This document shows positions 7,386-14,948 of a stretch of DNA of 17,933 nt, one piece after another. Each line of letters begins with the position of its first letter. Position 1 is the stretch's first letter. The stretch is from contig CAZCBN010000062.1 in NCBI GenBank assembly GCA_964496975.1, forward strand, positions 1-17,933. The letters are read 5' to 3'. The translations under genes were made by a program, and so were the position numbers. Source of the stretch: CAZCBN01 sp964496975 (GTDB taxonomy: Bacteria; Planctomycetota; Phycisphaerae; Phycisphaerales; UBA1924). The notes beneath the pieces are model-generated. The model had not been told where the DNA came from. It did no database searches and was given only the letters and a program-made list of their open reading frames with translations.

Positions 7386-8582
7386 ATGAATCCTGATCTT
7401 TCCCAGATACTTTCCGAATGGCCGCACGAGCCCGGCGAGCTCCAGGTCCGCGTCATCGACGCCGAACCCGGGCAGATCTACATCCAGGTCCGTCTTGATC
7501 TTGGCATTCTCCAAATGGTGCCCGAGGGTCGACCCGACGGCCTCGCCCCCTTCGGCTATCCATCGCTCCTCGAATACCACGAGGACCGACTCGACTCCTC
7601 CGCACCGACGCAAGCGGCGGCCGGCCATGAACCTCACGCAGGCGCAGATCTTGCCGACCCCGACGCCGAAACCGACCTCGACCCGAACTCCCACCTCGAC
7701 CTCCCCCCACATCTCGACCCGAGCCTCGACCCAGACCTCGATCCGGCGCTTGACGCCGACGCGGGCACCGATGGTGATCCCGACGCCCAGGCAAACCCCG
7801 ATAGCGCCCCGCAGTTCTCGGCCGACACGGACGACGCCGGCGACCCTCGGCATCCCTTCGCCGCCCCCGGCCGACGCGCCGCCTCGGAGTTTTCGGGCGC
7901 CCCATCCCCCGCGTCGGGCCCCGCCGACCCGACACACCCCGCCCCGCTCGACGACGCGGACGGCGCAACCCTCGGCGACGGCGGCGACGGCGGCGACCCC
8001 GAGCACCCCGAGCACCCCGGCCGTCGCGACCCGCGCCGACCGCACGACGATCGGCCCACCCTCACCGAGGACGAGTGCCGCGATCTGCGCGACGAGGCGA
8101 TGCAGTACCACCACCGCGCCATCGCGCTGCTGCACCTCGAGGACTACCAGGGCGTCGTCCGCGACACCACGCGGAACCTGCGCGTGCTGGACCTTCTCGC
8201 CCGATTTGCCCAGACCGAGGGCGACCGCGACTCCATGGAGCCCGCCCGGGCCAGCATCCTCATGATGCGGGCCCGCGCCCTCGCGAGCCAGGCTCTTCAA
8301 GACAACGAGCCCCGCATGGCCCTCTTCGCCCTCGACCGCGGCATCGACGAGGTGCGCGAGGTCTACGTCTCCCGCGGCGCCCCGGCCGGCGAAGAGCCCA
8401 GCGAGGTGCGCACGCTCCGCGCCATGCGCACCGACCTCGCCCGCAACATGCCCTCGGGCACCCCCGAGCTGCCGCCGAGCCAGCGGGCCGAGCTGCGCCA
8501 GCGCCTCCGCGACGCCGTCGCGCGAGAGAACTACGAGCTTGCCGCCATTTTGCGCGACGAGCTCAACATGCTGCGCGACTGA
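7386..8582 (+). CDS. UVR (UvrB/UvrC) motif-containing protein with acidic Asp/Pro-rich linker (398 aa)
   Basis: The ATG at 7386 is chosen because the conserved-looking N-terminus (MNPDLSQILSEWPHEPGE) starts there; no clear SD precedes it. Residues 1-71 form a compact domain with alternating strands (VRVIDAEPGQIYIQVRLDLG, then LQM-x-P-E-G-R-P-D-G). Residues 72-226 are low complexity, rich in Asp, Pro, His and Gly, with repeated LDP/DPD units around 95-125. Residues 227-340 are helical (EAMQYHHRAIALLHLEDYQG, possibly TPR-like). Residues 365-398 are a UVR motif (LRQRLRDAVARENYELAAIL, then RDELNML), the helical hairpin by which UvrB and UvrC interact; it also occurs in other proteins. The combination recalls a planctomycete family of unknown function. 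There is no nuclease or helicase domain, so it is not UvrB or UvrC itself. Confidence 0.85.
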   Translation: MNPDLSQILSEWPHEPGELQVRVIDAEPGQIYIQVRLDLGILQMVPEGRPDGLAPFGYPSLLEYHEDRLDSSAPTQAAAGHEPHAGADLADPDAETDLDPNSHLDLPPHLDPSLDPDLDPALDADAGTDGDPDAQANPDSAPQFSADTDDAGDPRHPFAAPGRRAASEFSGAPSPASGPADPTHPAPLDDADGATLGDGGDGGDPEHPEHPGRRDPRRPHDDRPTLTEDECRDLRDEAMQYHHRAIALLHLEDYQGVVRDTTRNLRVLDLLARFAQTEGDRDSMEPARASILMMRARALASQALQDNEPRMALFALDRGIDEVREVYVSRGAPAGEEPSEVRTLRAMRTDLARNMPSGTPELPPSQRAELRQRLRDAVARENYELAAILRDELNMLRD

Positions 8583-8635
8583 CCCGCCCCGTGCGCACGC
8601 CGCCGTGGCTTCGCCCGCACGCCCGCGCGGGTCAG
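8579..8635. terminator. Inverted repeat spanning both stop codons of convergent genes
   Basis: CTGACCCGC (8579-8587) and GCGGGTCAG (8627-8635) are a perfect 9-bp inverted repeat with a 39-base loop. It contains the TGA of the UVR gene (8580-8582) and the TGA of the antiporter gene (complement of 8632-8634). The loop includes a second GC palindrome, CCCGCGCGGG (8622-8631), that would compete. No U tract follows on either side, so a role in ending transcription or protecting mRNA ends is only a possibility. Confidence 0.35.
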
Positions 8636-10470
8636 GCCTTGCCCTCGGCCGCGTTCTTGCTCATCCGCACCCGCAGCTTGGCGATCGCGTCGCGGGCCAT
8701 GGCCTCCGCCGTCGCGACCTCCTCGATGGTCACATGGTCGGCGCCCAGCTCGCGGGCCATCAGGCCCCGGCTCAAGGCCTGCGCACGGGCCGCGATGTAC
8801 ACCCGGGGCGACATCGCCCGGATCACCCGGCACGCCCGCAGCACGGCCTCTTCGTCGGGCACGGTGAGGATGACCCCCGCCGCGTGCGGCACGCCCGCCG
8901 ACTCGAGCACCTCGGGGTTCGCCACGTCGCCGAAAACGATCGACCGGCCCAGCTGGTGCTGCCGCTTCACGGTCGCCGTGTTCATCTCGATGATGGTGAA
9001 CGGGATGCCCTCTTCCTCCAGCCGATCCGCCACCGCGCGGCCGACCGGCCCGTAGCCGGCGACCACGACGCGGGGCGTCGCGTCGTCGCGCGCGGCCGCC
9101 TCGCCGTGCGCCGCGGCGTGCCCGCCCGCCTGCGAGGAAGGTGCCCCGCCCGCCCCGCTCGCGGGCGGATCGGCGAACATCGCCCGCTCAATCCACGGCG
9201 CGGCGTGCCGCTGGCCCAGCGCCTCGGCCGCGCGGCCCCCGAGGAACATCAGCACCGGCGTCACCAGCAGCGACGCGACGACGACGCCGATGACCACCGA
9301 CCCCTGCCCCGCCGACAAGAGCCCGAGCGAGACCGCCGACGCCAGCACCACCAGGCTGAACTCTCCCGCCTGCGCGAGGTACAGCCCCGTGCGCACCGCC
9401 ACCGCCGGCACCGCCCCGCACGCCCACGCCGCCGCCGCGACCGCCGCGGTCTTCACGCCCAGCAGCAGCACCAGCCCCGCGAGCACCGCGTACCACGACT
9501 GCAGCGCAAGCCCGACGTCCAGCCGCATGCCCACCGTCGTGAAGAACACCGACAAGAACAGGTCCCGCAGCGGCACGAGCTGCCCCGACAACTGATACTT
9601 CAAAGGCGTCCGCGCGAGCAAAAACCCCGCGAGGAACGAGCCCAAGGCCCCGCTGAACCCGAGCTTGCCCGCCCCCACCGCCGCCCCGAGCGCCACCGCC
9701 GCCACGCCCACCAGCACCACCTCGGGCGGCGTGTTCCGCGAGAGCCACAGCATCGCCCGCGGCAGCAGCAGCCGCCCCAGCCCGAGCAGCAGCATCACCA
9801 CGAGCACGCGGAGCGTCTGCCCCCACACCGAGGGGCCCAGGCCCATCGCGATGTCGCCCGCCGCCTCACCCGCCCCCGCCGCGGCCGCCGCGTCGACGGC
9901 CCCCGCCCCCGCCCCCGCCGCGCCCTGCGGCGCCAGCGTCGGCAGCAGCGCGAGCACCGCAATCACCAGCAGGTCCTGCACAATCAGCACGCCCACCGCC
10001 AGCCGGCCGTGCGCCCGCGTCATCTCGCGCCGCGTCTGCATGTCGCGGATCACCACGGCCGTGGACGACATCGCCAGGCCCATCGCCACCGCGACCGACC
10101 CCGCCCACGAGATGCCGAAGAGCCGGATGATCGGCGTCGCCGCCGCCACCGTCGCGAGCACCGACGCCACGCCCACCGCCAGCGTCGGCAACGCCCCGCG
10201 CTTCATCGAGCCCGTGTCCAGGTGCAGCCCGATGCCGAACATCAGCAGCACCACCGCGAGCTCGCCCAACGCCTCCACGTCGGCCGCGTCCCCCACCAGC
10301 CCCAGCACGCTCGGCCCGATCGCCGCCCCGGCGATCAGGTACCCCGGGATCGCGCTCATCCGCAGCCGGCCCAGCAACGCCGCCACCAGCCCCGCGCAGG
10401 CGAGCACGATGAGCAAGTCCCGCACCACGGGCGGCAGATCGGCGGCGGCAAAGGTGAGGCTCGGCACCAT
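8632..10470 (-). CDS. KefB/CPA2-type cation:proton antiporter with C-terminal RCK (TrkA-N) domain (612 aa)
   Basis: This inner-membrane protein probably exchanges K+ (or Na+) for protons. The first 400 or so residues contain about a dozen hydrophobic spans, starting after MVPSLTFAAADLPPVVRDLL. CPA2 features include IPGYLIAGAAIGP, a GLHLD segment, MGLAMSSTAVVIRDM and VGVLIVQDLLVIAVL with the conserved Gln-Asp. After a Gly/Ala-rich linker (about 440-465), residues 467-612 form a Rossmann RCK_N domain with VVVAGYGPVGRAVADRL and the acidic residue at the end of strand 2 (IIEMN), expected to bind NAD(H) and gate transport. The ATG at 10470 puts the start just before the first membrane segment; no clear SD is seen, and the frame stays open to 10584. 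It is 82 bases downstream of mnmG and probably cotranscribed. The substrate ion is not determinable here. Confidence 0.9.
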   Translation of the reverse strand: MVPSLTFAAADLPPVVRDLLIVLACAGLVAALLGRLRMSAIPGYLIAGAAIGPSVLGLVGDAADVEALGELAVVLLMFGIGLHLDTGSMKRGALPTLAVGVASVLATVAAATPIIRLFGISWAGSVAVAMGLAMSSTAVVIRDMQTRREMTRAHGRLAVGVLIVQDLLVIAVLALLPTLAPQGAAGAGAGAVDAAAAAGAGEAAGDIAMGLGPSVWGQTLRVLVVMLLLGLGRLLLPRAMLWLSRNTPPEVVLVGVAAVALGAAVGAGKLGFSGALGSFLAGFLLARTPLKYQLSGQLVPLRDLFLSVFFTTVGMRLDVGLALQSWYAVLAGLVLLLGVKTAAVAAAAWACGAVPAVAVRTGLYLAQAGEFSLVVLASAVSLGLLSAGQGSVVIGVVVASLLVTPVLMFLGGRAAEALGQRHAAPWIERAMFADPPASGAGGAPSSQAGGHAAAHGEAAARDDATPRVVVAGYGPVGRAVADRLEEEGIPFTIIEMNTATVKRQHQLGRSIVFGDVANPEVLESAGVPHAAGVILTVPDEEAVLRACRVIRAMSPRVYIAARAQALSRGLMARELGADHVTIEEVATAEAMARDAIAKLRVRMSKNAAEGKA

Positions 10471-10552
10471 GCGGAGGGGACGGTACGCGACACCCACGCC
10501 CCGGGCCCGCCCGGGCGCTGCCACGCCCACCACGCCCCCCCCAACCCAAACC

Positions 10553-12541
10553 TCACCCGCCCGACGACCGCTCCCCCCGCCCACGCCGCAGATGCACCGC
10601 CACCAGCGTCACGTCCGCGGGCGTCACGCCCTCCAGCCGGCCCGCCTGGCCGAACGTCGCGGGGCGGAACCTCGAGAGCGCGAGCCGCGCCTCGGTGCGC
10701 AGGCTCTCGATCTGCGCATAGTCCACGTCGGCCGGGATGCGCCGGTGCTCCATCTCCGACTGCCGGCGAATCTCCGCCCGCTGCCGCACGACATAGGGCT
10801 CGTAGCGCCGATCGGCCCACGCCGTGAACCACACCGCGTCGTCCGCGCCCAGGGCTTCCGCCGCCCCCCCGTCGGCCGTCAACGCCCGCCGCAGATCATC
10901 GTGCGAGAAGCCCTCACGCCGCAGGGCGATCGCCAGCGGCTGCCCGTCGAGCCGCGCGGCGTCGATCGCCCGGTGAATCGCCGCGGCCTGCGCCTGCCGC
11001 GTGTCAAACAGCGCCGCCCGCGCCCGTCCCAGTTCCGTGTGCTCCAGCAGCCCGAGCCGCCGCGCGAGGGGCGTGAGCCGCTGCGGCGCGTTGTCGGCCC
11101 GCAGCAGCAGCCGGTGCTCCGCCCGGCTTGTGAACATGCGGTAGGGCTCCACCGGCGTCTTGGTCACCAGGTCGTCCATCAGCACGCCGATGTACCCCTG
11201 CTCGCGACCGATCACCACGTCCGCCGGCTCGCCCCGCGCCAGCCGCGCCGCGTTCAGCCCGGCGATCAGCCCTTGCGCCGCGGCCTCCTCGTACCCGCTC
11301 GTCCCGTTGATCTGCCCCGCGAGGAACAACCCGCCGACGAGCTTGCTCTCCCCCGTCGCGTCGATCTGGTGCGGCCGCACCATGTCGTACTCCACCGCGT
11401 AGCCGTACCGAAGGATCTCCGCGTGCTCGCACCCCGGCATCGTGCGCACGATCACGTCCTGCACGTCGGCCGGCAGGCTGCTCGAGATGCCGTTGCAATA
11501 CACCCAGTCCGTCCGCAGGCTCTCCGGTTCCAAGAACACGCCGTGGCTCTCGCGCTCCGCGAAGCGCACCACCTTGTCCTCGATGCTCGGGCAATACCGC
11601 GGCCCGGCCGACTCGATCTGCCCCGAATACATCGGCGCCCGGTGCAGGTTCGCGCGGATCAGCTCGTGCGCCCGCGGGCTCGTGTGCGTCTGCCGGCAGT
11701 CCACCTGCGGCAACGCCGGGAACCGCACCCGCGGCGGCAACCCCACCGGCCACGCGGACCATGCCGCCGACGCCGACGAAGCCGAACCCGCGGACTCGCC
11801 CAACGCCTCCCCCACGCCCGACAACTCGCTGAACGGCGCCGGCTCCGCGTCCCCCGGCTGCTCGGGGAGCGACTCCCACGCAATGCTCCCGCGCCGAAGC
11901 CGCGGCGGCGTCCCCGTCTTCAGCCGCCCCAGCTCAAAGCCCAGGCCGCGCAGCGTCTCGCTGATGCCCACCGCCGCCGCCTCGCCGAACCGCCCGCCCG
12001 GCGTCCGCGTCTCGCCCGTGTGCATCAGCCCGCGCATGAACGTGCCCGTCGTCAGCACCACCGCCGGCGCCGACAGCAGCACGTCGTCCCCCGCCGCCGT
12101 GCGCACGCCCACGGCACGAACACGCCCCCCCGCCACCACGAGCCGCTCCACCGTCCCCGCCACCGGCTCGATCTCCGGCCGCGACGCGAGCATCGCCCGC
12201 ACGCACTCGGCGTACGCGTGCTTGTCGCTCTGGCACCGCGGCCCGCGGACGGCGGGGCCCTTGCTCGTGTTGAGCATCTTGAAATGAATGCCCGTCGCGT
12301 CGGCGACCAGCCCCATCAGGCCGCCCATCGCGTCCACCTCGCGGACCAACTGCCCCTTCGCCAGGCCGCCGATCGCGGGGTTGCAGCTCATCTCCCCGAC
12401 TTTGCCGGGATCAATCGTCACCAGCGCCACCGTCGGCGGGCCGCCCGGCTCCCGCGGCAGCAGGTTCGCCGCTGCCCACGCCGCCTCGGCCCCCGCGTGC
12501 CCGCCTCCGATCACGATGACCCGGAACTCACGCCGCTGCAT
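10553..12541 (-). CDS. mnmG: tRNA uridine-5-carboxymethylaminomethyl(34) synthesis enzyme MnmG (662 aa)
   Basis: With MnmE (not in this window) this FAD enzyme adds the carboxymethylaminomethyl group to U34 of certain tRNAs. Visible marks are the FAD site VIVIGGGHAGAEA (8-20), SCNPAIGGLAKGQLVREVDA with the conserved Cys at 53, KGPAVRGPR (94-102), GRLKTGTPPRL, the second conserved Cys at 282 within QVDCRQTHT, and AGQINGTSGYEEAAAQGL. The C-terminal helical domain ends in the TPADVTLVAVHLRR helix. ATG at 12541 fits the family N-terminus; a GTG at 12574 directly after the upstream stop is possible. The protein is about 30-40 residues longer than usual because of a Ser/Ala/Trp-rich insertion at about 240-265, between KTGTPPR and the catalytic Cys. 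It starts 33 bases after the last pseudopilin gene. Confidence 0.97.
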   Translation of the reverse strand: MQRREFRVIVIGGGHAGAEAAWAAANLLPREPGGPPTVALVTIDPGKVGEMSCNPAIGGLAKGQLVREVDAMGGLMGLVADATGIHFKMLNTSKGPAVRGPRCQSDKHAYAECVRAMLASRPEIEPVAGTVERLVVAGGRVRAVGVRTAAGDDVLLSAPAVVLTTGTFMRGLMHTGETRTPGGRFGEAAAVGISETLRGLGFELGRLKTGTPPRLRRGSIAWESLPEQPGDAEPAPFSELSGVGEALGESAGSASSASAAWSAWPVGLPPRVRFPALPQVDCRQTHTSPRAHELIRANLHRAPMYSGQIESAGPRYCPSIEDKVVRFAERESHGVFLEPESLRTDWVYCNGISSSLPADVQDVIVRTMPGCEHAEILRYGYAVEYDMVRPHQIDATGESKLVGGLFLAGQINGTSGYEEAAAQGLIAGLNAARLARGEPADVVIGREQGYIGVLMDDLVTKTPVEPYRMFTSRAEHRLLLRADNAPQRLTPLARRLGLLEHTELGRARAALFDTRQAQAAAIHRAIDAARLDGQPLAIALRREGFSHDDLRRALTADGGAAEALGADDAVWFTAWADRRYEPYVVRQRAEIRRQSEMEHRRIPADVDYAQIESLRTEARLALSRFRPATFGQAGRLEGVTPADVTLVAVHLRRGRGERSSGG

Positions 12542-12574
12542 ACGGCCCAACGGTACGCCAGCCCCGCCCGACAC

Positions 12575-13699
12575 TCAGGGCGCGATCCACCGCCCCGTCG
12601 CCGCCGAGCCCCGCCGCGTCGCCGGCCGCAGCGGCGACGGCTGCGCCGCCCAGTCAATCCCGGCAAGCCCGTTCCGCGTCCACCGGTACGGCTGCGGGTT
12701 CCGCTCGTTCGTCGTCGGTGGGTAGAGCGTGTCGTCGATGGCTTGGTACGGCAGCGGCACCGAAAATCCCGAACGCGGATCAGAGGGATCCCACCCCGGA
12801 ACCGCATCGGCCGTCAGACGCCGCTGAACCGACCCGTCAAACGCGGCGACGTTGATCCACGCGTCCGGATAGCTGAAGTGCCGCGCCGACGAACGAAGCC
12901 AGTCGTACTCCTCAAAGTAGTACGCCTTCTGCGACGGGAACGCGACGGACGAGAAGAGTTGATTGGGGAAGAAGACGGGTGTTCCGTCGAATTGCGCAAT
13001 GACAGAGACCTGCTCCACGCTTGTAGACGCCGGCTGCAGGTACCCGACATTGAACCCACTATCCGCCGACGTGCTGTTCGCGAACGCGTACGTCGTCGGA
13101 AGGTACGAACTCGCATAAGGGAAGTGCGCCCGTGTACGCGGATCGGCGTACAGCGTCGCACCCAGCAGCACGGGCTGCTGCGGCCCGCCGTCTTGCGCGT
13201 CGGCCGCCGCTGCAAGCAACGGGCCGTCCTCGGGGCTTGCCATCGCGGGGTCGGGCAACACACCGCTGAGATAGTCGGTCACCGTCAAAAAGTACCAGCG
13301 CCGATGCGGGAGAATTGTCGCGTTGCCGCCAACCTGCGTGATGAGACCCGTCAAACAAGCTTGAGACCGATCAAGAATGATCTGACGGGCCTGCAGGTTG
13401 AACGCATTCGTGCCAAACGCAGGTGCAAACGCAATCAACTGCAGCTGCGCGTCCCCGCACCCACCCATCAGCGAGAACGGCTGCGTCGTGAGACGTGTCC
13501 ACGTAAAGTTCGGGATCTTCCCATCAAAGTCCACGCCGTACGACGCCGTCGCCGCCGCAAGCTGCGCCATGTTCCGCTGGCTCACAAACTTGCTCGCGTG
13601 CCGACGAGACGCGTTCAGCGACGGCGCCACCAGAAGCCCCACCAGCACCACCAGCGAGACCACGACCGCCAACTCGATAAGTGTAAATCCACGCCGCAT
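12575..13699 (-). CDS. Pseudopilin B2: large prepilin-like protein, two-Cys subfamily (374 aa)
   Basis: The type IV prepilin signature is at the very N-terminus: MRRG then FTLIELAVVVSLVVLVGLL, giving a three-residue leader before the cleavage Gly, Glu at position 5 of the mature chain, and a hydrophobic alpha-1 helix. The protein would be processed by a prepilin peptidase (not in this window) and assembled in the inner membrane or a pseudopilus. Blocks shared with the neighbouring paralogues include LQARQIILDRS, LPHRRWYFLTVTDYLSGVLP, VAFPSQKAYYFEEYDW, YPDAWINVAAFDGS, RLTADAVPGWDP and YRWTRNGLAGIDW. It has only two Cys (GGCGD, QACLT) and a tail ending RRGSAATGRWIAP. Translation starts from a perfect SD, AGGAGGTG (13711-13704), embedded in the end of the upstream gene. 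It is much longer than typical pseudopilins (about 150-200 aa). Confidence 0.9.
   Translation of the reverse strand: MRRGFTLIELAVVVSLVVLVGLLVAPSLNASRRHASKFVSQRNMAQLAAATASYGVDFDGKIPNFTWTRLTTQPFSLMGGCGDAQLQLIAFAPAFGTNAFNLQARQIILDRSQACLTGLITQVGGNATILPHRRWYFLTVTDYLSGVLPDPAMASPEDGPLLAAAADAQDGGPQQPVLLGATLYADPRTRAHFPYASSYLPTTYAFANSTSADSGFNVGYLQPASTSVEQVSVIAQFDGTPVFFPNQLFSSVAFPSQKAYYFEEYDWLRSSARHFSYPDAWINVAAFDGSVQRRLTADAVPGWDPSDPRSGFSVPLPYQAIDDTLYPPTTNERNPQPYRWTRNGLAGIDWAAQPSPLRPATRRGSAATGRWIAP
12596..12753. repeat. Direct repeat, 3' part of pseudopilin genes, copy 1
   Basis: This 158-base stretch encodes the C-terminal region of pseudopilin B2 and is repeated at 13715-13872 in B1, with an offset of 1119 bases. 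I count four mismatches. It covers the block from the DDTLYPPTTNERN segment to the RRGSAATGR tail. Confidence 0.9.
13497..13697. repeat. Direct repeat, 5' part of pseudopilin genes, copy 1
   Basis: This 201-base stretch encodes the N-terminal helix and following segment of pseudopilin B2 (to about FDGKIPNF). It recurs at 14610-14810 in B1 with an offset of 1113 bases and six mismatches. The different offsets of the two repeats (1113 and 1119) show a small net length change between copies. Confidence 0.9.
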
Positions 13700-13702
13700 G
13701 AT

Positions 13703-13711
13703 TCACCTCCT
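13703..13711 (-). promoter_or_regulatory. Shine-Dalgarno overlapping the end of the upstream coding region
   Basis: AGGAGGTGA on the minus strand (13711-13703) is a full match to the anti-SD of 16S rRNA. It is also the last two Arg codons and the TGA stop of the upstream pseudopilin gene. The next ATG (13699) is four bases after the stop begins to clear, so the arrangement suggests translational coupling of the pair. Confidence 0.85.
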
Positions 13712-14812
13712 GCCCGTCGCCGCCGAGCCCCGCCGCGTCGCCGGCCGCAGCGGCGACGGCTGCGCCACCCAGTCAATCCCGGCAAGCCCGTTCCGCGTCC
13801 AGCGGTACGGCTGCGAGTTCCGTTCGTTCGTCGTCGGTGGGTAGAGCGTGTCGTCGATGGCTTGGTACGGCACCGGGAATGTCATGCCGGATTGCGGCAT
13901 CCGCGGGTCCCACCCCGGCACCGCGTCCGCCGTCAGGCGCCGCTGCACCGACCCGTCAAACGCGGCCACGTTGATCCACGCGTCCGGATAGCTGAAGTGT
14001 CGCGCCGACGACCGCAGCCAGTCGTACTCCTCGAAGAAGTAGGCCTTCTGCGAGGGGAACGCGACGGACGGAAAGAGTTGCGGCGGCACAAACACGCTCG
14101 TTCGGTCAAGCATGCTCGGCGGTTCCAAAGTAAACAACTCAACGTGGTTGACAATCGGCACCGCAAACCCGCGGCCTTCCGAGGGATGCGCGCTAAACGC
14201 GTAGGTCGTCGGGATGTACGAACTCGAAAACGCCCAGGCAATCCGCGTGGGCTCAGCCGAGTGTACGGTGGCCGCGGGAAGCGGAAGCGTCTCAAGCTCG
14301 CCGTCCGCGGCATCAGCCGCTGCGGCTTGCAGAGGCCCGTCTTCGGGGCTCACCATCGCGGCATCGGGCAGCACACCACGAAGATAGTCCACCACGGTGA
14401 GGAAGTACCACCGACGGTGAGGAAGCAGTGTTTGAGCACCGCCGTCTTGTCGCATGGGCTGGGTAAGGCACACCGACGATCGGTCAAGAATAATCTGGCG
14501 TGCCTGAAGTGCAAAAGAAGAAGTCGCCGCAGATGGGCCGATGCCGAGCGGACCGAACTGCGGCGGATCACACGATCCTCGCAACGTGTAGTTCTGACTC
14601 GATAAGCGCGTCCACGAAAAGTTCGGGATCTTCCCATCAAAGTCCACACCGTACGACGCCGTCGCCGCCGCAAGCTGCGCCATGTTCCGCTGGCTCACAA
14701 ACTTGCTCGCGTGCCGCCGAGACGCGTTCAGCGACGGCGCCACCAGCAGCCCCACCAGCACCACCAGCGAGACCACGACCGCCAACTCGACAAGTGCAAA
14801 TCCACGCCGCAC
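13703..14812 (-). CDS. Pseudopilin B1: large prepilin-like protein, two-Cys subfamily (369 aa)
   Basis: The start is a GTG at 14812, chosen because GGAGGTG lies just upstream and the protein then begins VRRG-FALVELAVVVS, matching its neighbour's MRRG-FTLIELAVV. The cleavage site Gly and Glu5 are kept, although the usual FTLIE is changed to FALVE. It is about 97 % identical at DNA level to the downstream paralogue over the first 200 and the last 160 bases of shared sequence, but the middle is strongly diverged (for example MLDRTSVFVPPQLFPS against FDGTPVFFPNQLFSS). Shared blocks are LQARQIILDRS, LLPHRRWYFLTVVDYL, VAFPSQKAYFFEEYDW and WINVAAFDGS. Two Cys are present (GSCDPP, SVCLT) and the C-terminal pair of subfamily A is missing. 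The protein ends GRR, from the SD of the next gene. Confidence 0.9.
   Translation of the reverse strand: MRRGFALVELAVVVSLVVLVGLLVAPSLNASRRHASKFVSQRNMAQLAAATASYGVDFDGKIPNFSWTRLSSQNYTLRGSCDPPQFGPLGIGPSAATSSFALQARQIILDRSSVCLTQPMRQDGGAQTLLPHRRWYFLTVVDYLRGVLPDAAMVSPEDGPLQAAAADAADGELETLPLPAATVHSAEPTRIAWAFSSSYIPTTYAFSAHPSEGRGFAVPIVNHVELFTLEPPSMLDRTSVFVPPQLFPSVAFPSQKAYFFEEYDWLRSSARHFSYPDAWINVAAFDGSVQRRLTADAVPGWDPRMPQSGMTFPVPYQAIDDTLYPPTTNERNSQPYRWTRNGLAGIDWVAQPSPLRPATRRGSAATGRR
13715..13872. repeat. Direct repeat, 3' part of pseudopilin genes, copy 2
   Basis: This is the B1 copy of the repeat at 12596-12753, about 97 % identical by direct comparison. Similarity continues at a lower level (roughly 90 %) into the FDGS / EEYDW block before fading in the central region. 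Confidence 0.9.
14610..14810. repeat. Direct repeat, 5' part of pseudopilin genes, copy 2
   Basis: This is the B1 copy of the repeat at 13497-13697. Two of the six differences change the prepilin signature itself: Ile to Val and Thr to Ala in FTLIE against FALVE. Confidence 0.9.
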
Positions 14813-14948
14813 GGTGCACCTCCGGCTCTCACGCCCGCGGCCTCGCCCCCAGAACGACGCCGCCGACTGGCGTACCGACCGCCCCCCGCCCGCGTTGCAC
14901 CCGACCGGCCACCAACTCAAAAAAATCGACAACCCACGCCCCGCCCGA

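Noticed and set aside
8632..10584. Longer start for the antiporter at 10584, overlapping mnmG
   Set aside because: The extra 38 residues are Gly/Val/Arg-rich, do not match the family N-terminus and overlap the end of mnmG; the ATG at 10470 fits the first membrane segment.
9665..14605. Very long plus-strand open frame (1646 codons) opposite the antiporter, mnmG and pseudopilins
   Set aside because: It is Arg/Pro/His-rich with no domain or signal and runs antisense through several clearly real genes. Such frames arise in very GC-rich DNA where stop codons are rare.
14919..14925. A7 run (T7 on the minus strand) downstream of pseudopilin A3, as a terminator
   Set aside because: The sequence before the T run on the minus strand is G-rich with too few complementary bases to form a stem, so it does not fit an intrinsic terminator.
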